From assembly GCA_034428395.1 (NCBI GenBank), contig DAOUHX010000316.1:1-9513 (forward strand): a DNA stretch of 9,513 nt. Reading direction: 5' to 3'. A model generated the notes under the pieces. The model was not told where the DNA came from. It ran no database searches and saw nothing but the letters and a program-made list of their open reading frames with translations. The position numbers and the translations under genes are program-made. The stretch's first letter is position 1. The number at the start of each line of letters is the position of its first letter. This document shows positions 1-8,894 of this stretch, piece by piece. The DNA is from Bin5 sp034428395 (GTDB lineage: Bacteria; Chloroflexota; Anaerolineae; Caldilineales; Caldilineaceae).

Positions 1-582
1 AGCATAGTCGGGGAAGGCGTTGGTGATGGCCATATAGCGCGGCGATGCCAACCCACCGTAGATCTCCTGGGAAATGAAATCGCGATCAACCAGGTAGTTC
101 ATGGCCTCGCGGATGCGCGGCACGGCAAACGGGTTGAGTTTACCTGTACCGTCAAAGACCGGACCGGAGGGGTTGAAGGTCAGCTCCGCGTATACACCGA
201 AGGAGTTGGAATAGGTCAGGCTGTCCATCCCCTGGACGGTGGCGTAGACCTCGGCATCGCTGATGGAGAACGCGTAGGCGTCGAGCTCCCCAAGATCCAT
301 ACGCGTGACGGCAGCAGCCGCTGACGGCTCTTCGACCGCGATCACTTCATCCACCCACGCGCCGGCGCGTTCGCTCATCATGGCGGGCGCCTCTTCTTCG
401 GCCTGCTCTTCCTCGGCGACGGCCTCCTCCTGCTCCTCCTCTTCCTCGGCGGCGGCCTGTTCCTCCTGGACAGGCGCTGCCGGCTCCTCGGCCGCGTCGG
501 GCTGGCCGGACGGGCCGCAGGCCGCGAAGATCAGCGCGGCGATCAGCAGGATCGCAAGTAGGGAAAATCGGGTTGGTCTCAT
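1..582 (-). CDS. ABC transporter substrate-binding lipoprotein, family 5 (peptide-type), 3' part missing
   Basis: The first 194 residues of a secreted lipoprotein are visible; the reading frame is open to the window edge. Residues 1-22 form a lipoprotein signal: basic MRPTR, a hydrophobic core, then a lipobox ending FAAC with Cys22 as the lipidated residue. Residues 29-66 are an almost pure Glu/Ala/Gln linker that probably tethers the receptor to the membrane. The later part (about 95-194) includes LTFNPSGP, PFAVPRIREAMNYLVDR and a stretch near LASPRYMAITNAFP. I recall this pattern from Chloroflexota family 5 (SBP_bac_5) receptors, where the 'xxVRxAxxyaiDR' segment is conserved. The start at 582 is supported by AAGGAG eight bases upstream. 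It follows the DppC-like permease on the same strand after 110 bp, so it could belong to the same operon or begin a second cassette. It is clearly not a copy of the lipoprotein at 2961-4724. The substrate cannot be read from sequence. Confidence 0.85.
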   Translation of the reverse strand, partial: MRPTRFSLLAILLIAALIFAACGPSGQPDAAEEPAAPVQEEQAAAEEEEEQEEAVAEEEQAEEEAPAMMSERAGAWVDEVIAVEEPSAAAAVTRMDLGELDAYAFSISDAEVYATVQGMDSLTYSNSFGVYAELTFNPSGPVFDGTGKLNPFAVPRIREAMNYLVDRDFISQEIYGGLASPRYMAITNAFPDYA

Positions 583-692
583 GGGCTTATCTCCTTTTCG
601 TTGATTAGATGACAACGACTGTTAAATGGACAGCCGTCGGTAGCCGAGCCGGTTAACGGTCTCATCTAGCGCGGTTGCGTACACATTACAGT
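583..692 (-). other. Intergenic gap between the DppC-like permease and the downstream lipoprotein gene
   Basis: These 110 bp separate the permease stop from the next lipoprotein start. They contain the AAGGAG ribosome-binding site of the lipoprotein and a TCTAAT hexamer (minus strand, plus-strand positions 604-609) that could act as a -10 box, but without a convincing -35 partner. GC-rich CCG/CGG repeats around 640-660 do not form a clean hairpin with a following U-tract, so no terminator is called. The gap is long enough for a separate promoter. Confidence 0.4.
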
Positions 693-1721
693 TTACCGTA
701 TGTTCTTCATCATCGGATCCAGCGCATCCCGCAGTCCGTCTCCGATGAGATACAAGGCCAGAACGGTTAGAAAGATCAACAGGCCGGGGCCAACCAGGAG
801 ATGCAACGCCACAAAGGCCCCGGTCTCCGGGTCGCGCAGGAACATGAAGTTGTTTGCCCTGTTGAGCATACTACCCCAGGTAGCGGTAGGCGGCTGTACG
901 CCCAATCCCAGAAAACTGAGTGCGGATTCAACCAGGATCAGCCCCCCTATGTCGATGGCGGCGTTGACGATGATGATCGGCATGCTGTTGGGGACCACAT
1001 GTTGGAGCATGATGCGGGCGTTGCTTGTACCCACCGACCTCGCCGCCAGTACAAAGTCCAGCACCCGTACCTTGAAGACATTGCCTCGGATCAATCGCGC
1101 GGTGCCGAACCAGCCCAACAGCCCCAGAAAAAGCGTCAACGTGATCGGATTCGGTTTAAATACCGCTGTAACGATTATAAGCAGATAGATGCCGGGAATG
1201 GAAACGAACGTATTGATGAACCAGATGATCAGGTCATCAACCGGTCCCCCGAAATACCCGGCCACTGCGCCAACTGTCACCCCCAGTACCAGCGTCAGGC
1301 CCGCGGCGGCAAAGGCGATGCCGAGGCTGACCCGTCCCCCGTACAGGAGCCGCACAAACTGATCGCGACCAAGCTGGTCGGTTCCCAGCCAGTGAGTGAT
1401 GCCACCGGACTTCCCCAGCATCAGCGGAGCGGTGGTCGGATCCTGCCCGGTGCGCCACCCAATGTATGGAACCAGATAGGGTTGCTGGAAGGCATTATCG
1501 ATATTGGTATCGTTCGGCCCTACCCCAATGCTCCCTGCGATAGCCGAAGCGGACAGGGACAGAATCGTCATTAACAGCAGGAAGCCGATTGCAACCAGTG
1601 TCATCTTGTCCCGGCGGAGGGACTCGATCGCCATTGACCAGTACGTACGCGGCTTGGCCCGCAGACCGGCATTGCCCTGCAGAGCCCCGAGAACCGCGCC
1701 GTCTGCTTGCGTTACCGCCAT
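693..1721 (-). CDS. ABC transporter permease, DppC/OppC type
   Basis: This is an inner-membrane permease subunit (342 residues) of a peptide/nickel-type ABC importer, expected to pair with the DppB-like permease encoded just upstream. Residues 41-63 are the first membrane segment after a cytoplasmic N-terminus of the OppC_N type. HWLGTDQLGRDQFVRLLYGG (110-129) is the family signature before the transport core. More membrane segments lie at about 133-156, 165-187, 192-210, 248-270 and 305-327. The coupling-helix (EAA) region, which docks onto the ATPase, is at about 222-245 (DFVLAARSVG...HVVPN). ESALSFLGLG (265-274) and GDGLRDALDP (327-336) are also characteristic. The extracytoplasmic loop between the first helix and the GTDQLGRD motif (62-109) looks longer than in E. 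coli homologues. The start lies 19 bp after the upstream permease stop, with a weak GGGG-type ribosome-binding site eight bases before ATG, consistent with co-transcription. Substrate specificity is not predictable. Confidence 0.95.
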   Translation of the reverse strand: MAVTQADGAVLGALQGNAGLRAKPRTYWSMAIESLRRDKMTLVAIGFLLLMTILSLSASAIAGSIGVGPNDTNIDNAFQQPYLVPYIGWRTGQDPTTAPLMLGKSGGITHWLGTDQLGRDQFVRLLYGGRVSLGIAFAAAGLTLVLGVTVGAVAGYFGGPVDDLIIWFINTFVSIPGIYLLIIVTAVFKPNPITLTLFLGLLGWFGTARLIRGNVFKVRVLDFVLAARSVGTSNARIMLQHVVPNSMPIIIVNAAIDIGGLILVESALSFLGLGVQPPTATWGSMLNRANNFMFLRDPETGAFVALHLLVGPGLLIFLTVLALYLIGDGLRDALDPMMKNIR

Positions 1722-1740
1722 GTGACCAACCCCGCCGGGT

Positions 1741-2805
1741 TCATGCCAGCCGCACGCGGGGATCCACGACGCCGTAGAGTATGTCGGAAAGCAGGTTTCC
1801 CAGGATCGTCAACAGCGAGAAGAACATCACCGCGCCCAAAACGGTAGGGTAGTCCCGCTGTACGGCGGCGTTGAAGGTCAACCGCCCCGTACCCGGCCAG
1901 GAGAAGACGGTCTCCGTTATGACTGCGCCTGAGAGAATGCCCAGAATCGCCGGGCCAAGAATCGTCATCAGAGGGATCAGGGCATTGCGCAGCGCGTGGA
2001 TGAACCAGATTCGTCTGGCCGCCAGGCCTTTGGCCCTCGCCATGCGTATGTAGTCGGTCCTGATTACCTCAAGCGTCTCCGTCCGCATATACCGGCTGAG
2101 GCTTGCGATGCCCCCAAACGCCAGAACTATCGTCGGCAGGACCAGGTGCCTGAGCCTGTCCACCAGGTCAAACTCATTTGTCAGCGACACGCTCTGCCTG
2201 CCGCCGGTTGGCAGCCAGCCCAGCACGACGCCGAAGACGAGAATCAGCAGGAGCCCGAACCAGAAGATCGGCAGGGCATTGCCCATAACTGCCAACACGC
2301 GTAACGCGTTGTCGAGAATCGATCCCTGGTGAACAGCGCTGAGCACGCCCAGTGACACACCGACTGCGAGCGAGACAAGCAGCGCCCAGAGACCAAGGCG
2401 AAAGGTCGCGGGCATCCGCTCTGTAAGACGATCCCAGACTGCCTGGTTGGTCGCAATGCTTGTGCCCAGGTTCCCCCGAAGTATGCCGCCGCCATTGTCG
2501 CAAATGGTCGCGTTTACGCCTGAAACGTAGGTACATCCTGTTCCTTTACGCGTAAACTCTTGCGCGACATCTCCCCTCCGCAGCGTGATTCCCGTCAGCC
2601 AGCCGACATATTGCAGCGTCCAGTGCTGGTCCAGTCCCAGTTGGCGTCGTAGAATCTCGCGACTCTCCTGAGTAATGTTCGGATCGAATGTGCGGATGAG
2701 AATAGGGTCGCCGGGAGAATTGTACACAATTGCAAAGCTGATGACGCTAACACCCAGTAGCGTTGGAATCGCCTGCAGCAGGCGGCGAACGACGTAGCGA
2801 GCCAT
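1741..2805 (-). CDS. ABC transporter permease, DppB/OppB type, with a cysteine-containing loop insertion
   Basis: This 354-residue inner-membrane permease forms the translocation pore with the DppC-like subunit. The N-terminus MARYVVRRLLQAIPTLLGVS followed by ISFAIVYNSPGDP (22-34) is the classical family opening and first membrane helix. LGLDQHWTLQYVGWL (56-70) is the usual loop motif. More membrane segments lie at about 136-158, 168-196, 220-234, 276-300 and 322-345. The coupling helix is DYIRMARAKGLAARRIWFIH (251-270) followed by ALRNALIP; FSWPGTGRL (301-309) and VDPRVRL (347-353) match the family C-terminus. Between the WL motif and the conserved GNLGTS (111-116) there are about 35-40 extra residues that include Cys91 and Cys102, placed on the extracytoplasmic side by topology. 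The ATG at 2805 has an AGGA about 12 bases upstream, a rather long spacing, but the N-terminal homology supports it. Confidence 0.95.
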   Translation of the reverse strand: MARYVVRRLLQAIPTLLGVSVISFAIVYNSPGDPILIRTFDPNITQESREILRRQLGLDQHWTLQYVGWLTGITLRRGDVAQEFTRKGTGCTYVSGVNATICDNGGGILRGNLGTSIATNQAVWDRLTERMPATFRLGLWALLVSLAVGVSLGVLSAVHQGSILDNALRVLAVMGNALPIFWFGLLLILVFGVVLGWLPTGGRQSVSLTNEFDLVDRLRHLVLPTIVLAFGGIASLSRYMRTETLEVIRTDYIRMARAKGLAARRIWFIHALRNALIPLMTILGPAILGILSGAVITETVFSWPGTGRLTFNAAVQRDYPTVLGAVMFFSLLTILGNLLSDILYGVVDPRVRLA

Positions 2806-2960
2806 AGTCGGATGGTTTCCTAGAACGCCCCTCCAGCTACGAAAAGGGACGGAGGAGATGCAGGCGATAGGCGCAACTCATGACTTTGAGGGGCAGCGGC
2901 TACCGCACTGCATTCATCTCTCCGGCCCTCCGCTCCGCGGCCGCCGACAGATCACACAGC
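2806..2960 (-). other. Gap between substrate-binding protein and permease genes, with a possible hairpin at 2893-2911
   Basis: This 155-bp stretch lies between the lipoprotein stop and the DppB-like start. On the minus strand it contains an imperfect hairpin (GCA-GCGG stem paired with CCGC-TGC, loop TAG, a two-base bulge) at 2893-2911. No U-tract follows it, so it is not a standard intrinsic terminator. In other importers, hairpins after the receptor gene allow more receptor than permease to be made; that role here is inference. No extra gene is apparent. Confidence 0.3.
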
Positions 2961-4724
2961 CTACTGTGCCAACGACCAGGTCTGGATGTTGTGGTAGAAA
3001 CTCCACGGCCCCGGGTCGGTCCCGTTGAACTTACCGGAGAAACCGGTATTGCCAACCGAGCCGGTCACAAAGACGTAGGGAATGTCGTCATGGATGATCT
3101 GCTGAATCTCATGGTATAGCGGCGCCCGGTCCTCAGGCGCGCAACCGGGAACGCTCACACCCTGTTCCAGCAGCTCATCGATGCGCGCATTCTGATAGCT
3201 GACAAAGTTGAAGCCGCTACCCGGCGTGTCGAACCTCGAATGCCAGAAAGAATCGTCGTTCGGGTCGGTGCCCAGGCCTGTCCAACCGATAATGACCATC
3301 TCAAACGTCTGTCCCAACAACTCCTGCACCAGTGTGCCGAACTCAATCGCCTCAAACTGGATGTCGAAACCGATGCTGTTCAGCTGGTCCTGCACGAGCG
3401 CGCCCAGATCTTCGCGCGTCGTGTTGCCCGCATTCGTCTGGAGCTTGATCGTCAGCGTCGCGCCCTGTTCCGCCGTGGAGCAGCCGTTGCACTCCCGCAC
3501 ACCGTCCGCGTCGCTGTCAGTCCAGCCGGCCGCCTCCAGAATCCGCGCCGCGAGCTCCGTGTCGAAGGCATATGGCAGGATGGACGGGTCGTGGGCCCAC
3601 CCGACGGCGGGCAGCACATTCGATGCAATCTGATAGCCCTGCCCCAGGTAGACCTTGCTGATTATCGTCTCGTAATCCAGTGCATGGGCTATCGCCTGGC
3701 GCACGGCCAGATCACCCAGGATCGGATGCGGGTCCTGCTCAATCAGATTGCCCTCCTCATCCTGACCGGCCTGCGGGTTCTCCGGATTGGCCAGGTTCAG
3801 GCCGATGTAGCTATAGCCGTCGTCCTTGTACGTGTGGAGGTTCAGACTGGAATCAAGCTGCACGGTCGTCAGCTGCTCAGGCTGCACACCGATCAGGTCC
3901 AATTCACCGGTCTGCAACTGTGCCAGCCGCGCGCCAGGGTCAGGAACGATCTTGTAGATCCACCCGTCCATGTTGGGCGCGCCCTTCCAGTAGGTGTCGT
4001 TGCGCAGCACCGTCGCGTTGTCGTCCCGTGTCCACTCATTGAATACAAACGGGCCCGCGCTGACGGCCGGCGCCTCGTTCAAAGGTGTGTCCATCACATC
4101 ACTGTAATCCTCGGCATAGAGATGGCTCGGCAGCCAGCCCAGACCGAGGTTATTCAGCGCGTCACACTTGACCTCGCCGTAGGTAACGCGGATCGTAAGC
4201 GGATCCAGCACCTCGATGCTTTCAATATTGTCCAGATTCGCCTTGCGCGGCGTCTCGACCAGGTCGCTGGCGATGGCGTCATAGGTGAACTTGAAGTCGT
4301 CTGCCGTCACCTGCTCGCCATCCGACCACATCACACCCTCTTGCAGATGGAACGTCCAGACCAGCCCATCTTCGGACACATCCCAGCTCTCCGCCATCTC
4401 AGTTGGCACAATCGCCCCGCTGAACGGGTCCTGCCCCAAAAGACCTGGGAAGAACCAGCCGAGAATGTCGAAACTGGCGCTGTCCGCCGCCAAAATCGGA
4501 TTCAGTATCGAGGCGTCCGCACTCGATCCTTCCACCCACACGCCGCCCTGCACCGGCGGCAGCGGGGTCGGCGTCACCACCACCTCAACTTCAACCTCCT
4601 CCGTCTGGGTCACAATCACCGTTTCCTTGACCGTCTGGACTACCGGCGTAGGTTGAGGGCAGCCCGCCAGAATCAACGCGCCCACCAGTAGCGCTGCCAA
4701 AAGTAACATCTTCCTGTTTGTCAT
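2961..4724 (-). CDS. ABC transporter substrate-binding lipoprotein, family 5 (SBP_bac_5)
   Basis: This complete 587-residue extracytoplasmic receptor should deliver a peptide-like or other family 5 ligand to the permease pair that follows. The signal peptide ends in the lipobox LILAGC, with Cys22 as the lipidated residue. Residues 23-57 are a Val/Glu/Thr-rich linker ending in TPTPLPP, a style common in Chloroflexota lipoproteins. The binding domain shows family signatures: ASILNPILAADSASF (71-85), AESWDVSEDGLVWTFHLQEG (111-130) followed by VMWSDGEQVTADDFKFTYDA, GPFVFNEW (224-231) and VRQAIAHALDYETI (341-354). A short WTDSDADGVRECNGC stretch (401-415) resembles an Asp-rich calcium-binding loop and includes two cysteines; this is only a resemblance. 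Strong AAAGGAG eight bases before the ATG fixes the start. It is the first gene of the minus-strand locus and faces a divergent intergenic region. The ligand is unknown. Confidence 0.95.
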   Translation of the reverse strand: MTNRKMLLLAALLVGALILAGCPQPTPVVQTVKETVIVTQTEEVEVEVVVTPTPLPPVQGGVWVEGSSADASILNPILAADSASFDILGWFFPGLLGQDPFSGAIVPTEMAESWDVSEDGLVWTFHLQEGVMWSDGEQVTADDFKFTYDAIASDLVETPRKANLDNIESIEVLDPLTIRVTYGEVKCDALNNLGLGWLPSHLYAEDYSDVMDTPLNEAPAVSAGPFVFNEWTRDDNATVLRNDTYWKGAPNMDGWIYKIVPDPGARLAQLQTGELDLIGVQPEQLTTVQLDSSLNLHTYKDDGYSYIGLNLANPENPQAGQDEEGNLIEQDPHPILGDLAVRQAIAHALDYETIISKVYLGQGYQIASNVLPAVGWAHDPSILPYAFDTELAARILEAAGWTDSDADGVRECNGCSTAEQGATLTIKLQTNAGNTTREDLGALVQDQLNSIGFDIQFEAIEFGTLVQELLGQTFEMVIIGWTGLGTDPNDDSFWHSRFDTPGSGFNFVSYQNARIDELLEQGVSVPGCAPEDRAPLYHEIQQIIHDDIPYVFVTGSVGNTGFSGKFNGTDPGPWSFYHNIQTWSLAQ

Positions 4725-4752
4725 GCTAGATTCTCCTTTATTCGATGTTGCC

Positions 4753-4798
4753 AGTCCATTACATCTAATGTATAGACACTCTAGCTATATGGACTAGA
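4753..4798. repeat. Nested inverted repeats, possible operator of the importer operon
   Basis: Three perfect short inverted repeats overlap here: AGTCCAT (4753-4759) with ATGGACT (4789-4795), TACAT-CTA-ATGTA (4760-4772), and TCTAG-N9-CTAGA (4780-4798). They lie 29-74 bases upstream of the lipoprotein start. A weak minus-strand -10 candidate TATACA (plus positions 4769-4774) overlaps the middle repeat. The arrangement suggests a transcription-factor site or a structured leader, but an AT-rich stretch can yield short palindromes by chance. Confidence 0.3.
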
Positions 4799-5014
4799 CG
4801 GTTTCAGCCTGACGCAACCATCGCAAACCGCAATGCGGAAAAGGACTCTGATCGGTCTGCTTGACAACTTTTTTTGTGGGAAGACTTTCCACACACATTC
4901 AGAATTGCAGACTTCCCGTCTGGCAACGCTCAATCGTGAAGAATAGCAGCATAGTAGCACCCCCGACGGTAGGTGTCAATACGTTTCGAGAAGATGCCGC
5001 CGCCACATTCTGAT

Positions 5015-5043
5015 TCGACGAGGCAGGGTCCACTGGCTATAAT
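5015..5043 (+). promoter_or_regulatory. Likely sigma70-type promoter of the DUF255 operon
   Basis: A perfect TATAAT (5038-5043) is preceded after 17 bp by TCGACG (5015-5020), which matches the -35 consensus at four of six positions. Transcription would begin near 5050, leaving a leader of about 48 bases before the ATG at 5098. The spacing and position are good; no experimental support is available. Confidence 0.5.
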
Positions 5044-5097
5044 TGCATTTGCACATCGGCACTTACGCAGGCGCGCAGCCGCGCCAAGGGAGTCGAC

Positions 5098-7170
<2,073 letters not shown>

Positions 7171-7203
7171 CGGGAAACAACGAGGACCCTTTCGCAGGCA
7201 ACG

Positions 7204-8115
7204 ATGACCAACGCAGACACGGCGGACAGACTGCGACTCCATCTAAAGAGCATCGCCGCCGCCTGTCCCAAACTGACGATCAGTACGGGCGTATTTTATC
7301 GGGCCGGCCAGAACAACGACCTGCTTCTGGTCAACGACGATCTGCTCTTTCGCTTTCCCAAGTACGCGCGCGGCGTGGCCGCGCTGCGCCGCGAGCAGGC
7401 ATTCCTGGAAGCCGTTGGCCCGCACCTCCCGACGGAGTCGCCGCACTACATTTTCCACACTCCGAACGAAGCAAAGCTGGGCCGGGCCTTTGTCGGCTAC
7501 CGCAAACTGGCGGGCGAAGCGTTGTGGCCTGAGAAATTCGCGCAGATCGAAGATGACAGGACGATCGACCGTCTGGCGGTAGATCTGGCAACGTTCCTGA
7601 AAACGCTCCACGCCATCCCGCCGCAAGCTATCGACTACCCGTTGCAGCCGGCGGAAACGCAGGCCGCCTGGAGCCAGATTTTCGAGCGTATCCGCCGAGT
7701 CGTCTATCCCCACCTGAACGCAAAGGCCCGCGACTGGACGGACGGTCAGTTCATCCCATTCCTGGAGAACGCAGACAGTTTGGCCTTCGCCAGCGTGCTG
7801 CGGCACGGTGACTTCGGCGCCAGCAATATCCTGTACAGCGAGGGTGCGCGGCGGATAACGGGGGTCGTCGATTTCGGCCACGCCGGCGTCGGCGACCCGG
7901 CGGTCGACTTTGCCGGCCTGAGCGTCTGCTACGGCGAGAAGTTTCTGCAGCGCTGCGCCCGCGTCTACTCCCTGATTGACTGCTGCTGGGACCGCATCCG
8001 CTTCTATGCCGAATGTGCCTTCCTGCTCGAAGACGCGCTATTCTGCACTGAGAACGACACTGAAGAAAGAGACAAAGTCATCGCCGAGGTCAACCGGAGG
8101 ACTCTCGACGGTTGA
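7204..8115 (+). CDS. Aminoglycoside phosphotransferase (APH)-fold small-molecule kinase
   Basis: This 303-residue protein has the APH/choline-kinase fold. In the N-lobe, NNDLLLVNDDLLFRFPKYA (37-55) followed by LRREQAFLEAV (61-71) resembles the ATP-binding lysine (Lys53) and partner glutamate (Glu64) region of the APH(2'') branch, as I recall it. The catalytic loop is HGDFGASN (201-208), with Asp203 as the likely base and Asn208 binding metal. GVVDFGHAGVGDP (220-232) carries the metal-binding Asp223, and DPAVDFAGL (231-239) is the usual closing motif. All key residues are present, so an active kinase is likely. The substrate is unknown: such genes outside mobile elements often act on sugars, amino alcohols or other metabolites, and antibiotic resistance should not be assumed. 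The start has only a weak AGG five bases upstream, fitting translation downstream of the DUF255 gene in one transcript. The last gene of the pair ends 15 bp from a convergent cupin gene. Confidence 0.9.
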   Translation: MTNADTADRLRLHLKSIAAACPKLTISTGVFYRAGQNNDLLLVNDDLLFRFPKYARGVAALRREQAFLEAVGPHLPTESPHYIFHTPNEAKLGRAFVGYRKLAGEALWPEKFAQIEDDRTIDRLAVDLATFLKTLHAIPPQAIDYPLQPAETQAAWSQIFERIRRVVYPHLNAKARDWTDGQFIPFLENADSLAFASVLRHGDFGASNILYSEGARRITGVVDFGHAGVGDPAVDFAGLSVCYGEKFLQRCARVYSLIDCCWDRIRFYAECAFLLEDALFCTENDTEERDKVIAEVNRRTLDG

Positions 8116-8130
8116 CAGTGCCCGCTCCGG

Positions 8131-8778
8131 CTATTCCCCGTCGCCATTTTCATTCGCGCGCGGCGCCAATCTGTTCCAAAGCAGATCCAGGCCGAAGAGT
8201 TTGCCGTGCAGGCTGTGAACGGCATCCCACATCACGTTGCGCGCGGCCACTGCTTCATCCAATTCTTCGCTCGCCGCGGCCTGGCGCCAGACTGCGGCCT
8301 GCTGCGCGTGGGTATCGGCGGCCTGGCGGGCCTCGCCGGCGAGAGCCTCCGCGCCATGCACAAATTCATCCAACAATTGGGCGACTGGCCGCGTGTCGTC
8401 GACGTCGTCATAGAAGCTATTGGGGCGAAATGCCGGCGGGTGTGCGCTGCCGTCCGGGTCGCGCCCGGTGTGCGTCGGCTGGATGTGGGGCGTCACCGAC
8501 AGGAACATGACCGTGCGCTTGTCGGGCAGCAGGTTGCGCACCTGGTGGACCTCGTCGGCCAGGGCAATGCACATCTGCCCAGGCTCCAGCACTTCGACGT
8601 GTCCGGCGATCATGAATTCGGCCTTGCCTTCCAGAATGAGAAAGATTTCGTGGCCGAGGTCGTGGCTGTGGCGGCGGTCTACCTGCCCCGGCGCCATGTG
8701 ATAAAGCCGCGCCCGGATCTCAGGCGTCACCAGTACATTCTTGTCTACGTCACGAAAATCATACACCTCAAAAGCCAT
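8131..8778 (-). CDS. Cupin-domain protein with a helical C-terminal extension
   Basis: With the start at 8778 this is a 215-residue protein. Both cupin motifs are visible: motif 1 is HSHDLGHEIFLILEG (37-51), giving His37, His39 and Glu44; motif 2 is in GHVEVLEPGQ...VHQVRN (59-82), giving His78 and Asn82. Together these make a complete His3/Glu-type metal site, so a metal-binding cupin is likely. About 75 residues follow the barrel (135-210), Ala/Glu/Gln-rich and probably helical, with no recognised domain. A function such as oxygenase, isomerase or ligand sensor cannot be chosen from sequence. The start is chosen because AGGAG lies eight bases before this ATG and the cupin fold begins right after it. 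In-frame ATGs at 8880 (with GAGG six bases upstream, 249 residues) and 8970 (279 residues) are possible, but the added residues look like non-coding sequence. The gene converges with the kinase and diverges from the oxidoreductase. Confidence 0.85.
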   Translation of the reverse strand: MAFEVYDFRDVDKNVLVTPEIRARLYHMAPGQVDRRHSHDLGHEIFLILEGKAEFMIAGHVEVLEPGQMCIALADEVHQVRNLLPDKRTVMFLSVTPHIQPTHTGRDPDGSAHPPAFRPNSFYDDVDDTRPVAQLLDEFVHGAEALAGEARQAADTHAQQAAVWRQAAASEELDEAVAARNVMWDAVHSLHGKLFGLDLLWNRLAPRANENGDGE

Positions 8779-8786
8779 CGGCTGCT

Positions 8787-8791
8787 CTCCT
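8787..8791 (-). promoter_or_regulatory. Ribosome-binding site that favours the 8778 start of the cupin gene
   Basis: AGGAG on the minus strand sits eight bases before the ATG at 8778. It is the best ribosome-binding match among the three in-frame starts of this gene, although GAGG before the ATG at 8880 is a credible rival. Confidence 0.55.
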
Positions 8792-8894
8792 GTTGTCGAT
8801 TCGTCGCGCAGGGTCAAGCCCGCAGACTGTAGAAGTCGAGGAGACAGCTCAGCCGCGATGCCTTGTCGGGGCTGGAGCATCTTTGTCTGTCCTC

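Larger units (their letters stand above)
4725..5097. other. Divergent intergenic region between the importer operon and the DUF255 operon
   Basis: No gene longer than a shadow reading frame is credible in these 373 bp. The left part (4725-4800) is AT-rich and carries the lipoprotein ribosome-binding site and nested inverted repeats. The centre has a TTGACA at 4861 followed by a seven-base T run and GGGAAG/CTTCCC repeats (4878-4883 and 4912-4917), but no matching -10 box. The right end has a good TATAAT promoter for the DUF255 gene. It must hold promoters for both directions. Confidence 0.7.

Noticed and set aside
305..604. A serine/alanine-rich 99-residue plus-strand frame
   Set aside because: It is the antisense reading of the Glu/Ala linker and signal peptide of the lipoprotein at 1-582, so its repetitiveness is explained.
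801..1574. A 257-codon plus-strand open frame opposite the DppC-like permease
   Set aside because: Antisense shadow of a well-supported membrane protein; the translation is charged and low in hydrophobic structure, with no ribosome-binding site or family motif.
3240..4691. A 483-codon open frame on the plus strand opposite the receptor gene
   Set aside because: It lies wholly antisense to a gene with clear family motifs; its Arg/His/Gln-rich translation has no recognisable domain and is the expected mirror of GC-rich codon usage.
4861..4889. TTGACA at 4861 considered as the -35 box of a plus-strand promoter
   Set aside because: No hexamer resembling TATAAT is present 15-19 bp downstream.
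4876..4917. Hairpin near a T-run considered as an intrinsic terminator
   Set aside because: The T-run precedes the stem on the plus strand and would be an A-run after it on the minus strand, so neither direction has the required stem followed by U residues.
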